17,662 nt of DNA from Flavobacteriales bacterium UBA2798 (GCA_002351955.1 DEHO01000061.1:14578-32239), one strand, 5' to 3'; shown: positions 1 through 8,051, numbered from the stretch's first letter. Numbers and translations are program-made. Notes: generated from the sequence alone by a model not told the origin.

Positions 1-63
1 TCCATGATGAACTTATTCGTTTCATTGATTGTTATTGATACAATGATGTTGCTACAATATTCC

Positions 64-71
64 TAATTTTG
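64..71 (+). promoter_or_regulatory. Candidate -7 promoter element for the bacilliredoxin gene
   Basis: The octamer TAATTTTG matches the Bacteroidota -7 consensus TAnnTTTG exactly and lies 38 nt before the ATG at 110. The best upstream TTG (35-37) leaves a 26-nt gap, wider than the usual 19-21, so the -33 element is not convincing. A 6-bp inverted repeat (TCATTG at 22-27, CAATGA at 41-46) lies upstream and could be an operator or chance. Confidence 0.4.
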
Positions 72-109
72 CAGCAGCTAAATTTGTTTCACTTAAAAAC
101 ATTTTCCAT

Positions 110-520
110 ATGTATCCCCCCGAATTGGTTGCCCCAATGAAAAAAGAGCTTGTAGATGCAGGCTTCAAGGAACTCCTGAACGCAGGTGATGTCGACAACG
201 AAATGAAAAACACAGGCACTACGTTGGTCGTGGTAAATTCCGTTTGCGGCTGTGCTGCAGGAGCTGCTCGTCCCGGTGTTCGTAAGGCTGTTCAGAATGC
301 TAAAATTCCCGCTCACCTTACTACTGTTTTTGCCGGTGTTGATCGTGATGCTGTAGAACAGGCACGTCGTTATATGCTGCCTTATCCACCATCATCTCCT
401 TGCATCGCATTGTTCAAGGATGGTAAACTGGTGCATTTTCTTGAGCGCCACCACATCGAAGGACGCAGTGCAGATATGATTGCAGAAAACCTGCAAGCCG
501 CGTTTGATGAATTTTGTTGA
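110..520 (+). CDS. brxB: Bacilliredoxin, BrxA/BrxB (YphP/YqiW) family
   Basis: A complete 136-residue protein of the bacilliredoxin family, thioredoxin-fold cytoplasmic proteins that remove bacillithiol from S-bacillithiolated proteins. The family signature is visible: TLVVVNSVCGCAAG with the Cys-Gly-Cys motif at residues 46-48, then an ARPG segment, and a later PYPPSSPCIALFKDG block with Cys98. The N-terminus (MYPPELVAPMKKEL) aligns in character with B. subtilis YphP, and the length is slightly short of the usual 140-145. The ATG at 110 is the only reasonable start and sits 38 nt below a TAATTTTG box. A strong terminator follows 21 nt after the stop, so the gene appears monocistronic. In the family the first Cys of CGC attacks the mixed disulfide. 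The choice between the A and B paralogue names is a guess. Confidence 0.9.
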   Translation: MYPPELVAPMKKELVDAGFKELLNAGDVDNEMKNTGTTLVVVNSVCGCAAGAARPGVRKAVQNAKIPAHLTTVFAGVDRDAVEQARRYMLPYPPSSPCIALFKDGKLVHFLERHHIEGRSADMIAENLQAAFDEFC

Positions 521-541
521 TTTTCCTATTCCTTCTTTTCA

Positions 542-569
542 GGCTCCATGGTACCATGGGGCCTTTTTT
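542..569 (+). terminator. Rho-independent terminator after the bacilliredoxin gene
   Basis: A 22-nt near-perfect palindrome (542-563, arms GGCTCCATG and CATGGGGCC with one G-T pair around a short centre) is followed directly by six T residues (564-569). It lies 21 nt after the stop at 520 and separates that gene from the large secreted protein downstream. Confidence 0.9.
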
Positions 570-606
570 GTCCACGAATAAAGGTCATTCATCCAAGTCC
601 GACAAC

Positions 607-632
607 TTTGCCTGACAACTTGCGTAATTTTG
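607..632 (+). promoter_or_regulatory. Candidate promoter of the T9SS repeat-protein gene
   Basis: TAATTTTG at 625-632 matches the Bacteroidota -7 consensus. TTTG at 607-610 could be the -33 element, but the 14-nt gap is shorter than usual. A transcript starting near 638 would leave about 25 nt before the ATG at 663, which supports that ATG over the TTG at 630, because the TTG falls inside the -7 box. Confidence 0.4.
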
Positions 633-662
633 ACCGCACGCACACCTACACCGATTTTGCAC

Positions 663-3600
663 ATGCCTATTTCTACACGATTTGCAGCGAGGGATTTTAT
701 AAGGACATCGCTTGGGGGGAGACTTCTTTTTTTTCTATTTCTCTATTTTGAACTATCATCAACAAGAGCCGGAAACACCTGTGCCGGGGCAGATGCCATA
801 ATTCCGAATGGGACATGTTCAACTTTAAGGGTAGATGGGGGTGCCGGTACTCCTGCCTTGGCTACATGCACCGGAACAATTGCAAGAGAAGAATGGTTTT
901 CATTTACCGCAACTGCCGGAGTTACGTATACTGCCAGTTATACCAATAGCACCAACAACACAAATCCGGGGATCTACGTGTACAGTGGTGCATGCGGAGG
1001 ATTGACCCAGATTGCTTGTGTAAACGCAACCGGAATGGGAAACCCGGTGACTGAAACCCTCAACTTTACACCTGGTTCATCCGGAACTTTTTATATCCGA
1101 ATGGTCAATTTCGGAACCACCAACAATATGGACGGAACCTTGTGTTTGACTTCTGCAGCTTTTCTATCAAACGACGAACCTACAGGAGCAACTGCCTTAA
1201 GCCCGGGAACCACATGTTCCTTCTCTACATATACCAACTACGGTGCAACAGCAAGTACTTGCGGAACCATTCCCGCTCCGGGATGTGCCGGATATATAGG
1301 TAGTGATGTGTGGTTTAGTATTGTAGTTCCTGCCACAGGTTCGCTTATTATTAATTCCCAGGCAGGAGTTATTACCGATGGCGGAATGGCGCTGTATACT
1401 GGAGCGCCCTGTGGGACTTTAACACTTGTAAGTTGCAACGATAACGGAACCGGAATGCCAACGATAACGGCAACCAATTTAACTCCAGCCTCTACAGTAT
1501 ATGTCCGTTTCTGGGAAGACGGAAACAATAACAACGGAACATTTGGAATCTGTGTAATTGAGCCTCCCTCAAACGATGAACCCACTACCGCCACAGCTTT
1601 AACCCCGGGCACCAGTTGTTCCTTTTCCACCTTCACGAATTTGAATGCAACAGCAAGTACATGTGGAACCATTCCGGCACCGGGTTGTGCAACTTATGCA
1701 GGTGGTGATGTTTGGTTCAGTATTGTAGTTCCTGCCACAGGATCACTGATAATATCATCGCAGGCAGGAGTTATTACCGATGGTGGTATGGCGCTTTATA
1801 CAGGAACGCCATGTGGTACATTATCGCTCGTAAGCTGCAACGATAACGGAACCGGAATGCCAACGATAACAGCAACCAATTTAACTCCATCCTCAACGGT
1901 ATATGTTCGCTTTTGGGAAGACGGGAACAATAACAACGGAACATTTGGAATTTGCGTAATTCAGCCCCCCGCAAATGATGAACCCTCGACTGCTATTTCA
2001 CTAACTCCCGGGGCAACTTGTTCCTTTTCCACATTCACTAACCTGAACGCAACTACCAGCACCTGCGGCACCATTCCAGCGCCGGGATGTGGAGGATACA
2101 GTGGTGGAGATGTTTGGTTCAGTTTTGTTGTTCCTCCTTCAGGATATGTTACCATAAGCGCACAAGCAGGTGTAATTACAGATGGTGCAATGGCCATATA
2201 TTCAGGCTCTCCTTGCGGTATATTGACGTTAATTAGCTGTAATGACAACGGAACAGCCATGCCGACCATTACCTCGAATACACTTACACCCGGAGCAACC
2301 ATTTATATTCGCTTTTGGGAAGACGGAAATAACAACAACGGAACATTTGGAATTTGCGTTACCGATCCGTGTTCTTCATCCAGTCCGGTTAATAACGATT
2401 GCAGCACCGCAACTCCCTTAACCGTATATGCATCTTCCTGTGTTCCCTTACCCGGAACGGTACAATGTGCCTCTGCCTCTGCTGATGCAAACAGCTGTGG
2501 AGCAACTGCTGACGATGATGATGTTTGGTACTCATTTGTTGCCACATCAACCAGTGTAAATATTACAATAACCAGTGTAGCAGGTTCAGTTACCGACATG
2601 TATCATTCGCTATTTACCGGGACCTGTGGTTCATTGGGAAATGCGGTACTTTGCAGTGATCCCAACTCCAGCACACCAACCGGATTAACCATTGGACAAA
2701 CCTATTATATCCGTGTTTACACGGTTAGCACAGCGCCCGGACAAACTACTACATTTCAAATTTGTGTTACCCAAATGAGTCCATGTGGAAATCCGATGAA
2801 CAACGATTTTTGTTCCACTCCTGCAACTTTATCATTGAGTGCATCAAGTACTTTTTCCAGCACAACAGCAAGCAGCTATACTGCAGATAATCCGGCAAAC
2901 ATCAATACCGCATTTTCCTGCGGAACGATTCAAAATAATTCCTGGTATCAGTTTACTGCTACAGCAACATCACACACTATTAACATCAGTTCAATTGCCG
3001 GATGTACCGGAGGAATACAAGCGCAGGTTTATGCTGTTACCCGAAATGCAAATAACTGTTGTACCAATTTCAGTTCTGTTTCCAATTGTTATAGCCCCGG
3101 CAATACAAATCCAGGCACTCTTACCGCAAATGGACTTACTATTGGAAATACTTACGTGCTGATGATAGATGGTTGGTCAGGTGCAAACTGCAATTATACA
3201 ATAGCAGGATGGTCTGCATCTGGAGTTCTTCCTATTGAACTTATTTCATTTGATGGAATGAATATTGGTAACGGAAATGAATTACGATGGAAAACTGCAA
3301 CTGAAAGCAATAACGAACGATTCGATATTGAAAGATCGTATGATGGCAGTAATTTCATAGTTATCGGATCAGTGGCCGGGTCAGGGAACTCAACGGTTCC
3401 GCTGTCATATCAATTCTTCGATGGCAATACCGTACAAGGTCATACTTATTACCGCTTACGTCAATTCGATTTTAACGGGGAGAACAGCACATCGCAAACC
3501 ATTGTTGTGTTTCCAAAAGAAAACAACGAAGCATTTATTTATCCTAACCCTGCAAGTGATAAACTGAACATTGATGTTTACAACGAATTCAATACCCGGA

Positions 3601-3779
3601 TAACTGTTCGCATAATTGATCTTGCAGGACATGTTTTTGAAGAAACATTTTTCGCAGAAGAAGGAGTAAATCACTTTAACAGCAGTCATTTTTCTTCCCT
3701 TGAAAAAGGCGTTTATTTTGTACAAATAACAACTCCATCGGGAATGGTTATTAAAACTGAAAAAATCATTAAGCAATAA
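663..3779 (+). CDS. Large secreted cysteine-rich repeat protein with T9SS type A sorting domain
   Basis: A 1038-residue surface or secreted protein, probably an adhesin or matrix component; the ligand is unknown. ATG 663 was chosen because the only earlier start is a TTG inside the likely promoter. The N-terminus has an unusually long basic region, then a hydrophobic run (about 21-31, LLFFLFLYFEL) and a likely cleavage near Ala36-Gly37. Six beta-rich modules follow: one at about 38-165, three near-identical 134-residue units starting with NDEP at 170, 304 and 438, and two diverged units starting at 578 and 714. The three identical units each have six Cys in the same places, an SCNDNGT motif and a DGNNNNGTFGIC motif. 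Next come the LPIELISF and TATESNNERFDIERS segments common in Bacteroidota exoproteins (from 856), then a type A T9SS C-terminal domain starting around YPNP (960-963) and ending KIIKQ. Such domains are cleaved on export through the T9SS. The gene runs straight into a small secreted-protein gene. The short T8 and G6 runs in the signal-peptide region are discussed separately. Confidence 0.85.
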   Translation: MPISTRFAARDFIRTSLGGRLLFFLFLYFELSSTRAGNTCAGADAIIPNGTCSTLRVDGGAGTPALATCTGTIAREEWFSFTATAGVTYTASYTNSTNNTNPGIYVYSGACGGLTQIACVNATGMGNPVTETLNFTPGSSGTFYIRMVNFGTTNNMDGTLCLTSAAFLSNDEPTGATALSPGTTCSFSTYTNYGATASTCGTIPAPGCAGYIGSDVWFSIVVPATGSLIINSQAGVITDGGMALYTGAPCGTLTLVSCNDNGTGMPTITATNLTPASTVYVRFWEDGNNNNGTFGICVIEPPSNDEPTTATALTPGTSCSFSTFTNLNATASTCGTIPAPGCATYAGGDVWFSIVVPATGSLIISSQAGVITDGGMALYTGTPCGTLSLVSCNDNGTGMPTITATNLTPSSTVYVRFWEDGNNNNGTFGICVIQPPANDEPSTAISLTPGATCSFSTFTNLNATTSTCGTIPAPGCGGYSGGDVWFSFVVPPSGYVTISAQAGVITDGAMAIYSGSPCGILTLISCNDNGTAMPTITSNTLTPGATIYIRFWEDGNNNNGTFGICVTDPCSSSSPVNNDCSTATPLTVYASSCVPLPGTVQCASASADANSCGATADDDDVWYSFVATSTSVNITITSVAGSVTDMYHSLFTGTCGSLGNAVLCSDPNSSTPTGLTIGQTYYIRVYTVSTAPGQTTTFQICVTQMSPCGNPMNNDFCSTPATLSLSASSTFSSTTASSYTADNPANINTAFSCGTIQNNSWYQFTATATSHTINISSIAGCTGGIQAQVYAVTRNANNCCTNFSSVSNCYSPGNTNPGTLTANGLTIGNTYVLMIDGWSGANCNYTIAGWSASGVLPIELISFDGMNIGNGNELRWKTATESNNERFDIERSYDGSNFIVIGSVAGSGNSTVPLSYQFFDGNTVQGHTYYRLRQFDFNGENSTSQTIVVFPKENNEAFIYPNPASDKLNIDVYNEFNTRITVRIIDLAGHVFEETFFAEEGVNHFNSSHFSSLEKGVYFVQITTPSGMVIKTEKIIKQ
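1170..2375 (+). repeat. Three tandem 402-bp in-frame repeats
   Basis: Units start at 1170, 1572 and 1974, each exactly 402 bp (134 codons). Units 1 and 2 share long near-identical stretches even at synonymous sites, for example the segments encoding FSIVVPATGS and CNDNGTGMPTITATNLTP. Unit 3 is more diverged at the DNA level but keeps the protein pattern. This indicates recent duplication or gene conversion between units 1 and 2. Confidence 0.95.
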
Positions 3780-3782
3780 TTT

Positions 3783-4160
3783 ATGAGAGTCGTTCTGTTT
3801 TTTATATTACTATTTTCCTCAGCAGATTTATTTGCACAAAATCCACAAATAAACCCCTCTGCCGACACCAAGGATATGACTATTACTATTCATTGTCCGC
3901 GACTCCAAAACCAGACGCAGGCACAAAACATGAAAGTAATTCTGGAGAGTTTTAATTCAGACAAAATCACTTCTGTGAATTTTAATCTTGGTCAAAAAAC
4001 TTTTTACCTAACGATTACAACTCAATTCAACAAAGTTGAAACACTTGGTTCATTTAGAGAACAGGGACTTGAATCGTTTTACATTGAAAACGGAATGCTA
4101 AAGCGGCTTAATCATGTTGGATCTGAGCTAATAGAAATCCCCTATACCAACGAACAATAA
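3783..4160 (+). CDS. Small secreted protein of unknown function
   Basis: A 125-residue protein with a clear signal peptide (MRVVLFFILLFSSADLFAQ, likely cut after Ala18 or Gln19), so it acts in the periplasm or outside the cell. I do not recognise a named family. The mature part alternates in a beta-alpha-beta-beta-alpha-beta order: TITIHCP, a helix over QTQAQNMKVILESF, SVNFNLGQKTFYLTITT, a helix over NKVETLGSFREQGL, then SFYIENG. That order resembles a ferredoxin-like or heavy-metal-associated fold, but the CxxC metal site is absent (a single Cys in the mature region); this is inference from pattern only. The ATG lies 3 nt after the stop of the large T9SS protein, so the two are almost certainly co-transcribed and perhaps translationally coupled. 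A terminator follows immediately. It may be an accessory factor for, or a product co-regulated with, the repeat protein. Confidence 0.75.
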   Translation: MRVVLFFILLFSSADLFAQNPQINPSADTKDMTITIHCPRLQNQTQAQNMKVILESFNSDKITSVNFNLGQKTFYLTITTQFNKVETLGSFREQGLESFYIENGMLKRLNHVGSELIEIPYTNEQ

Positions 4161-4196
4161 AAAATCCCCGAATCGATTCGGGGATTTTTGTTTTTG
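4160..4196. terminator. Bidirectional terminator between convergent genes
   Basis: A perfect palindrome spans 4160-4189 (arm ATCCCCGAATC around the centre at 4174/4175). It has an A run on the left and a T run on the right, with a further TTTTT after it. It serves the rightward gene ending at 4160 and the leftward dsbD gene ending at 4208. Confidence 0.95.
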
Positions 4197-4207
4197 ATAG
4201 TTTATTT

Positions 4208-6631
4208 TTAATCCATCAGCACCATTAGTGGGCGCACAATCTTAACGCCTTTGCGCTGGCGATAGGTTTTTAATCCCTGAATCAGCCAATCATTAAACCC
4301 TTGTATTTCTCCGTGCGTTTGAAAACTCGCTTTTCCATTTAGCATTTCTTCATTGGCATCCAACAACACATAAAGCGGCTGAGAACTTTCTCCGTAGCGT
4401 TTCACTTCCATATCGGCCCATTTCTGGCCAACGTTTCTGAATTGTTTGCTAGCCGGATCGGAAGGATCGAGTTTGGTGCGTTCATCGACATGCAGAGAAA
4501 TCACAACCACAGAATCGCGGAGTAAGCGCAGATTTTTTTCGTCGGACCAAACCTTCTGTTCCATCTTACGGCAGTTTTCGCAACCGTAACCGGTAAAGTC
4601 AATCATTGCAGGTAATCCCTTTTCACGTGCATAATCCATACCGTGATGATAATCGTGAAACGTAATCAACTGGTGAGGTCCGTATGCAGCGTGCTCAGGC
4701 AATCCTCCGTCTTCACCACCTCCACCTTCGGGAGCACGATTTCCAACTCCGTAAGGTGATTCAGAATACTCCAGAGGAGGAGCAATTCCTGCCAGCAGAT
4801 TAACCGGTGCGCCCCACAAACCGGGAATGATGTACACCATGAAGGAGAAAACAAAAACTGCCATTAATGCACGACCGGTTGAAATTTTTTCGGAAACAGA
4901 ATCATGCGATAAACGAAATGCGCCGATGAGGTACAATCCCCACATGAACAATACCCCGGCAAAGAGAGCGAGGAACAATTCGCGTTCGAGTAGATGCGAT
5001 TGATAAACAAGATCTGCCTTTGAAAGAAATTTCAATGACAATGCAAGTTCAATAAATCCTAAACTAACTTTTACCGTATTGAGCCAACCTCCCGAAGAAG
5101 GCATGTTGTTGAGGAATCCCGGAAAAATTGCAAAAAGTGTAAACGGAAGTGCAATGGCTAATGAGAATCCGAACATACCGAAAATCGGTCCCATAATTCC
5201 TTTGGAAACGGATTCTACCAAGAGCGAACCAACAATGGGTCCGGTACAGGAAAACGAAACCAACGCGAGCGTAAAGGCCATAAAAAAGATGCCGAGAAAT
5301 CCGCCTTTATCAGCGTTTTTATCAGCAGCATTTACCCAGGAAGAAGGAAGCACTATTTCGAATGCACCAAGGAAGGAAATTGCAAACAAAACTAAAACCG
5401 CAAAGAAGATCAGGTTAAAGAAAAGAGAAGTCGACATCTCATTTAATGCCGTAGGACCAAAAATACTGGTGATGAGCAATCCGATAACGACATAAATAAC
5501 AATAATGGATACACCATAAAGAATGGCATTGCTGATTGCCTTTTTGCGGTCTTTACTTGACTTTAAAAAGAAACTCACCGTCATAGGAATCATTGGAAAC
5601 ACACACGGCGTAAGCAGTGCTGCAAATCCGCTTAAAAACGCAATAAGAAAAATACCCAGGTAAGATTGGTCGGATTCTGCAGTAGAAATATTTTCTGCTT
5701 CACCGAGATTAACATCTGCAGTAAGCAATTCACTCAGCTTCGCTTTTTTATCATCTGAAACAGCAATGTAATCGATGGCAACCGGCACTTTCGCAAGAAC
5801 GGCTTCATCGGTAGTAGTGACCTTTATTTTTTGCGTAAAAAAAGCATCGTTCTTTACCACCACAAACTCACCGAATTTTTTAGAGAGAAAACTCTCTGTT
5901 TCCGCTACCTGAAGTTCGCCATTCGCTTCAATTCCTGCAGGAAACGCAAACGTAATTTTTACTGTTCCGGAACGTTGATCGTTGATGACTTTCCATCCTT
6001 CATCACCTTGTGGTTTAATGATGATCTCGTATTCTGAATTATTGAATTTTTTGGAATAAATTTTCCAACCTACAGGAGAAATCACGCCGGAAGTATCTGC
6101 ACTTACCTGAGTGGTTTCCTTTTCATTGCCTTCGTTTTCCGGATTTTCGTTGGTAACGGTTGTTGTTCCGCAATCTGCGCCTTTTATTTTAAAGGAAAAA
6201 GGAACATATGCAGGAGGCAGACATTTGCTTTCGTCGCACTGCATGAACTCGATCTCTCCGCTGATTTCGAAATCGGTTTTGGAAAGTACTTTTATCTTTT
6301 GTTTGAAAACCGCTTTCTTTTCAAAGATGTTGTAGGTATCGCCAAAGCCGTCCATGTATTTCGACTTGTACTTTCCCTCGCTCACTTTACCATCGCGCTT
6401 ATAACCATTGCTTTCCTTAAAGGTGAATGAAGAAGGAATCGGACCGTTATCATTGGGTTGATTTTGGGAATAAATGTACCAACCGTCCGCAATGGTCGCA
6501 GTGAAAATAAGTTCAGCGTCGCAACCGTTTTGTTTCAGCTCCGTTGTCCAGGTCACATTATCGAACTTCTGTGCATCCGCGTTAAAGAGCGACTGCATGG
6601 CCAGTAATGCTGTAAAAAGCAATTGTTTCAT
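4208..6631 (-). CDS. dsbD: Thiol:disulfide interchange protein DsbD
   Basis: An 807-residue inner-membrane protein that moves reducing equivalents from cytoplasmic thioredoxin to periplasmic partners. A signal peptide (MKQLLFTALLAMQSLFNADAQ) leads into a periplasmic N-terminal domain with Cys132 and Cys137 in QCDESKCLPP, matching the DsbD alpha-domain pair. A second region of related look (about 185-290) lacks cysteines. The membrane domain runs from about 324 to 612 with Cys343 in LTPCVFPMIP and Cys462 in SFSCTGP, the intramembrane redox pair. After a glycine- and acid-rich linker (about 620-650) comes a thioredoxin-like domain with Cys684 and Cys687 (GYGCENCRKM). It is longer than E. coli DsbD (about 565), mainly through the duplicated N-terminal region. 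The frame stays open back to an ATG at 6796, but the start at 6631 was chosen because it gives a standard signal peptide. The product ends convergently with the secreted-protein operon. Confidence 0.93.
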   Translation of the reverse strand: MKQLLFTALLAMQSLFNADAQKFDNVTWTTELKQNGCDAELIFTATIADGWYIYSQNQPNDNGPIPSSFTFKESNGYKRDGKVSEGKYKSKYMDGFGDTYNIFEKKAVFKQKIKVLSKTDFEISGEIEFMQCDESKCLPPAYVPFSFKIKGADCGTTTVTNENPENEGNEKETTQVSADTSGVISPVGWKIYSKKFNNSEYEIIIKPQGDEGWKVINDQRSGTVKITFAFPAGIEANGELQVAETESFLSKKFGEFVVVKNDAFFTQKIKVTTTDEAVLAKVPVAIDYIAVSDDKKAKLSELLTADVNLGEAENISTAESDQSYLGIFLIAFLSGFAALLTPCVFPMIPMTVSFFLKSSKDRKKAISNAILYGVSIIVIYVVIGLLITSIFGPTALNEMSTSLFFNLIFFAVLVLFAISFLGAFEIVLPSSWVNAADKNADKGGFLGIFFMAFTLALVSFSCTGPIVGSLLVESVSKGIMGPIFGMFGFSLAIALPFTLFAIFPGFLNNMPSSGGWLNTVKVSLGFIELALSLKFLSKADLVYQSHLLERELFLALFAGVLFMWGLYLIGAFRLSHDSVSEKISTGRALMAVFVFSFMVYIIPGLWGAPVNLLAGIAPPLEYSESPYGVGNRAPEGGGGEDGGLPEHAAYGPHQLITFHDYHHGMDYAREKGLPAMIDFTGYGCENCRKMEQKVWSDEKNLRLLRDSVVVISLHVDERTKLDPSDPASKQFRNVGQKWADMEVKRYGESSQPLYVLLDANEEMLNGKASFQTHGEIQGFNDWLIQGLKTYRQRKGVKIVRPLMVLMD

Positions 6632-6805
6632 GGGTACATTTTTTTCCGGTTTCAAACTTAGGGAATTCCCAGTGGCCGAAGCGTGACAGAAATTACTCTC
6701 TATCAACAGTGGTGCAACGGGTAACAACAGGAATTTCCACCAAATCATGCAGCTCAAAATCAGGCCCGAGGGCTTAAATCCTACAAATCTTATCATAACC
6801 TTAAT

Positions 6806-6817
6806 TTGTAGCTACAA
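6806..6817. promoter_or_regulatory. 12-bp palindrome at the predicted dsbD transcription start
   Basis: A perfect palindrome TTGTAGCTACAA lies directly downstream of the candidate dsbD -7 box, where transcription would start. Its position fits an operator or start-site element. Chance cannot be excluded for a 12-mer. Confidence 0.3.
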
Positions 6818-6819
6818 CA

Positions 6820-6855
6820 CAAATATAAAGCGAAAAATTGCCCCGGAGTCCCAAA
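6820..6855 (-). promoter_or_regulatory. Candidate dsbD promoter
   Basis: On the minus strand TATATTTG (6820-6827) matches the Bacteroidota -7 consensus, and TTTG (6852-6855) lies 24 nt upstream, slightly beyond the usual spacing. The gene-free stretch 6632-6909 (278 nt) would then give dsbD a leader of about 180 nt. I saw no recognisable riboswitch in that leader. Confidence 0.4.
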
Positions 6856-6909
6856 AAATGGCCCCTATCCTTGGATTTCTAAACTTACGATTGAGATAGA
6901 TTTGATAGC

Positions 6910-7644
6910 CTAAAACACGATTTCCTCTTCCGGATTCAGCTTAAACTTTTTACGGAACCACCATACCAGGAGATAGAAAAAGGGCGTGTCAAAAACGGCA
7001 ATGATTACTTTAAAGATGAAACCGTTGATGAGCAGCGAACCGAAACGATCCCAGGGAATGGATTGCATCCAGCACAGCACAAAAAGCACAACAAACGTAT
7101 CTACGAACTGAGAAGGAATGGTAGAAAAGTTATTTCTCAGCCACAAATGTCTGCCATGTGTGCGTTTTTTCCAGAAATGAAAAATGCGGATATCGATAAA
7201 CTGAGCAATCAGGTAGGCTGCCATTGATGCTGCTACCGCCTGTGCGCTGCTGCCAAACACACTCTTAAACATGGAATCACTGACAGGCGACCAATCCGTT
7301 GCCGGAACTGCAGCTGCAATGCCAATAATCAACAAAACAAAAACAGAAGCGATCAGCCCGGCAAACACTACCATATCAGCCCGACGTCGTCCATAGATTT
7401 CAGAAATAATATCAGTGATGAGAAAAGTAACCGGGTAGGGAATAATTCCCACACTGATGTAAAAAGTGTAATGTGTAATGCTATGCCAGGCGCTTCCTTC
7501 TTCAGCTCCTTCACCTAGAAAGGAAAAGGGTGTCCAGTAAAAGAACTTCTGGAACATGAGATTGCATGCAACCAGTGAGGCAATAAATACTCCTCCTAAC
7601 AGAAAATAATACTTCTCTGCTTTTTGTTTGAGTGCTGCTTCCAA
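6910..7644 (-). CDS. Queuosine precursor transporter, YhhQ/VUT family
   Basis: A 244-residue integral membrane protein with about six hydrophobic segments. Members of this family import queuosine precursors such as preQ0 for modification of tRNA position 34. Family hallmarks visible here are the PYPVTFLITDIISEIYGRRRA segment (near residues 69-89), AQFIDIRIFHFWKKRTHGRH, and the following LRNNFSTIPSQFVDT block. The frame has a stop (TAA at 7648-7650) just upstream and no ATG before residue 30, so translation most likely begins at the TTG at 7644; no Shine-Dalgarno sequence is visible. It lies 46 nt after the 99-residue unknown gene and is probably in the same transcript. Together with TilS it links this block to tRNA modification. 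The transport function is taken from the family and not shown by the sequence. Confidence 0.85.
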   Translation of the reverse strand: MEAALKQKAEKYYFLLGGVFIASLVACNLMFQKFFYWTPFSFLGEGAEEGSAWHSITHYTFYISVGIIPYPVTFLITDIISEIYGRRRADMVVFAGLIASVFVLLIIGIAAAVPATDWSPVSDSMFKSVFGSSAQAVAASMAAYLIAQFIDIRIFHFWKKRTHGRHLWLRNNFSTIPSQFVDTFVVLFVLCWMQSIPWDRFGSLLINGFIFKVIIAVFDTPFFYLLVWWFRKKFKLNPEEEIVF

Positions 7645-7690
7645 GGCTTAGATAATCAGATGCCGGTTAACAGCTGAATAAAGGAGATGT

Positions 7691-7990
7691 TCATCCTGCG
7701 TAAATATTCACATCGTGAATACGGTGGATGGGGATTGTCATTCCGTGTTTCAGAACAATGTTCTTTTCGCCGGTAGCCCAAATGGTGGTCTCTACCACCT
7801 TCATCCCTTCATCGTCCGAAAACGTGATGCGGCATTTGTGGTGATCCATATTTCCAAGGGTGGTGGCCTGTGTAAGCTTTTCAAAAAGTGCTTTGCGTTC
7901 TTCAGCGCTCAACTGAACCTCCTGAGAAGGAAAACGAAGAGATGCGATTTGCTCTTTGGGAATGAGTACGGGAGTAGCGGTTGAACTCAT
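7691..7990 (-). CDS. Conserved hypothetical protein, 99 residues
   Basis: A small soluble protein with no signal peptide and no membrane segment. I do not recognise a characterised family, although the sequence style is that of a short protein retained across Bacteroidota. An N-terminal helix-prone, charged part (about 20-45, with QLSAEERKALFEKLTQ) is followed by a beta-rich part: HHKCRITFSDDEG, KVVETTIWATGEKNIVLK, then GMTIPIHRIHDVNI. The second half looks like a small beta barrel or SH3-like fold of the kind that binds nucleic acid or protein; that is inference. It sits 61 nt after tilS and 46 nt before the queuosine-precursor transporter on the same strand. The neighbours hint at, but do not prove, a role near tRNA metabolism. 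The ATG at 7990 is the first available start. Confidence 0.75.
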   Translation of the reverse strand: MSSTATPVLIPKEQIASLRFPSQEVQLSAEERKALFEKLTQATTLGNMDHHKCRITFSDDEGMKVVETTIWATGEKNIVLKHGMTIPIHRIHDVNIYAG

Positions 7991-8051
7991 GGCTTTACTG
8001 GTTTTGTAAAATGTTTTTACGAAGAATTTTCGAAATAGTTATAGTCCGGGA

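Noticed and set aside
630..662. Extended start of the repeat protein at a TTG (630)
   Set aside because: The TTG overlaps the candidate -7 promoter box, so it would not be transcribed; ATG 663 fits a short leader.
6632..6796. 55-residue N-terminal extension of DsbD
   Set aside because: It places a second hydrophobic stretch ahead of a complete signal peptide and shows no family resemblance, so it is treated as leader sequence.
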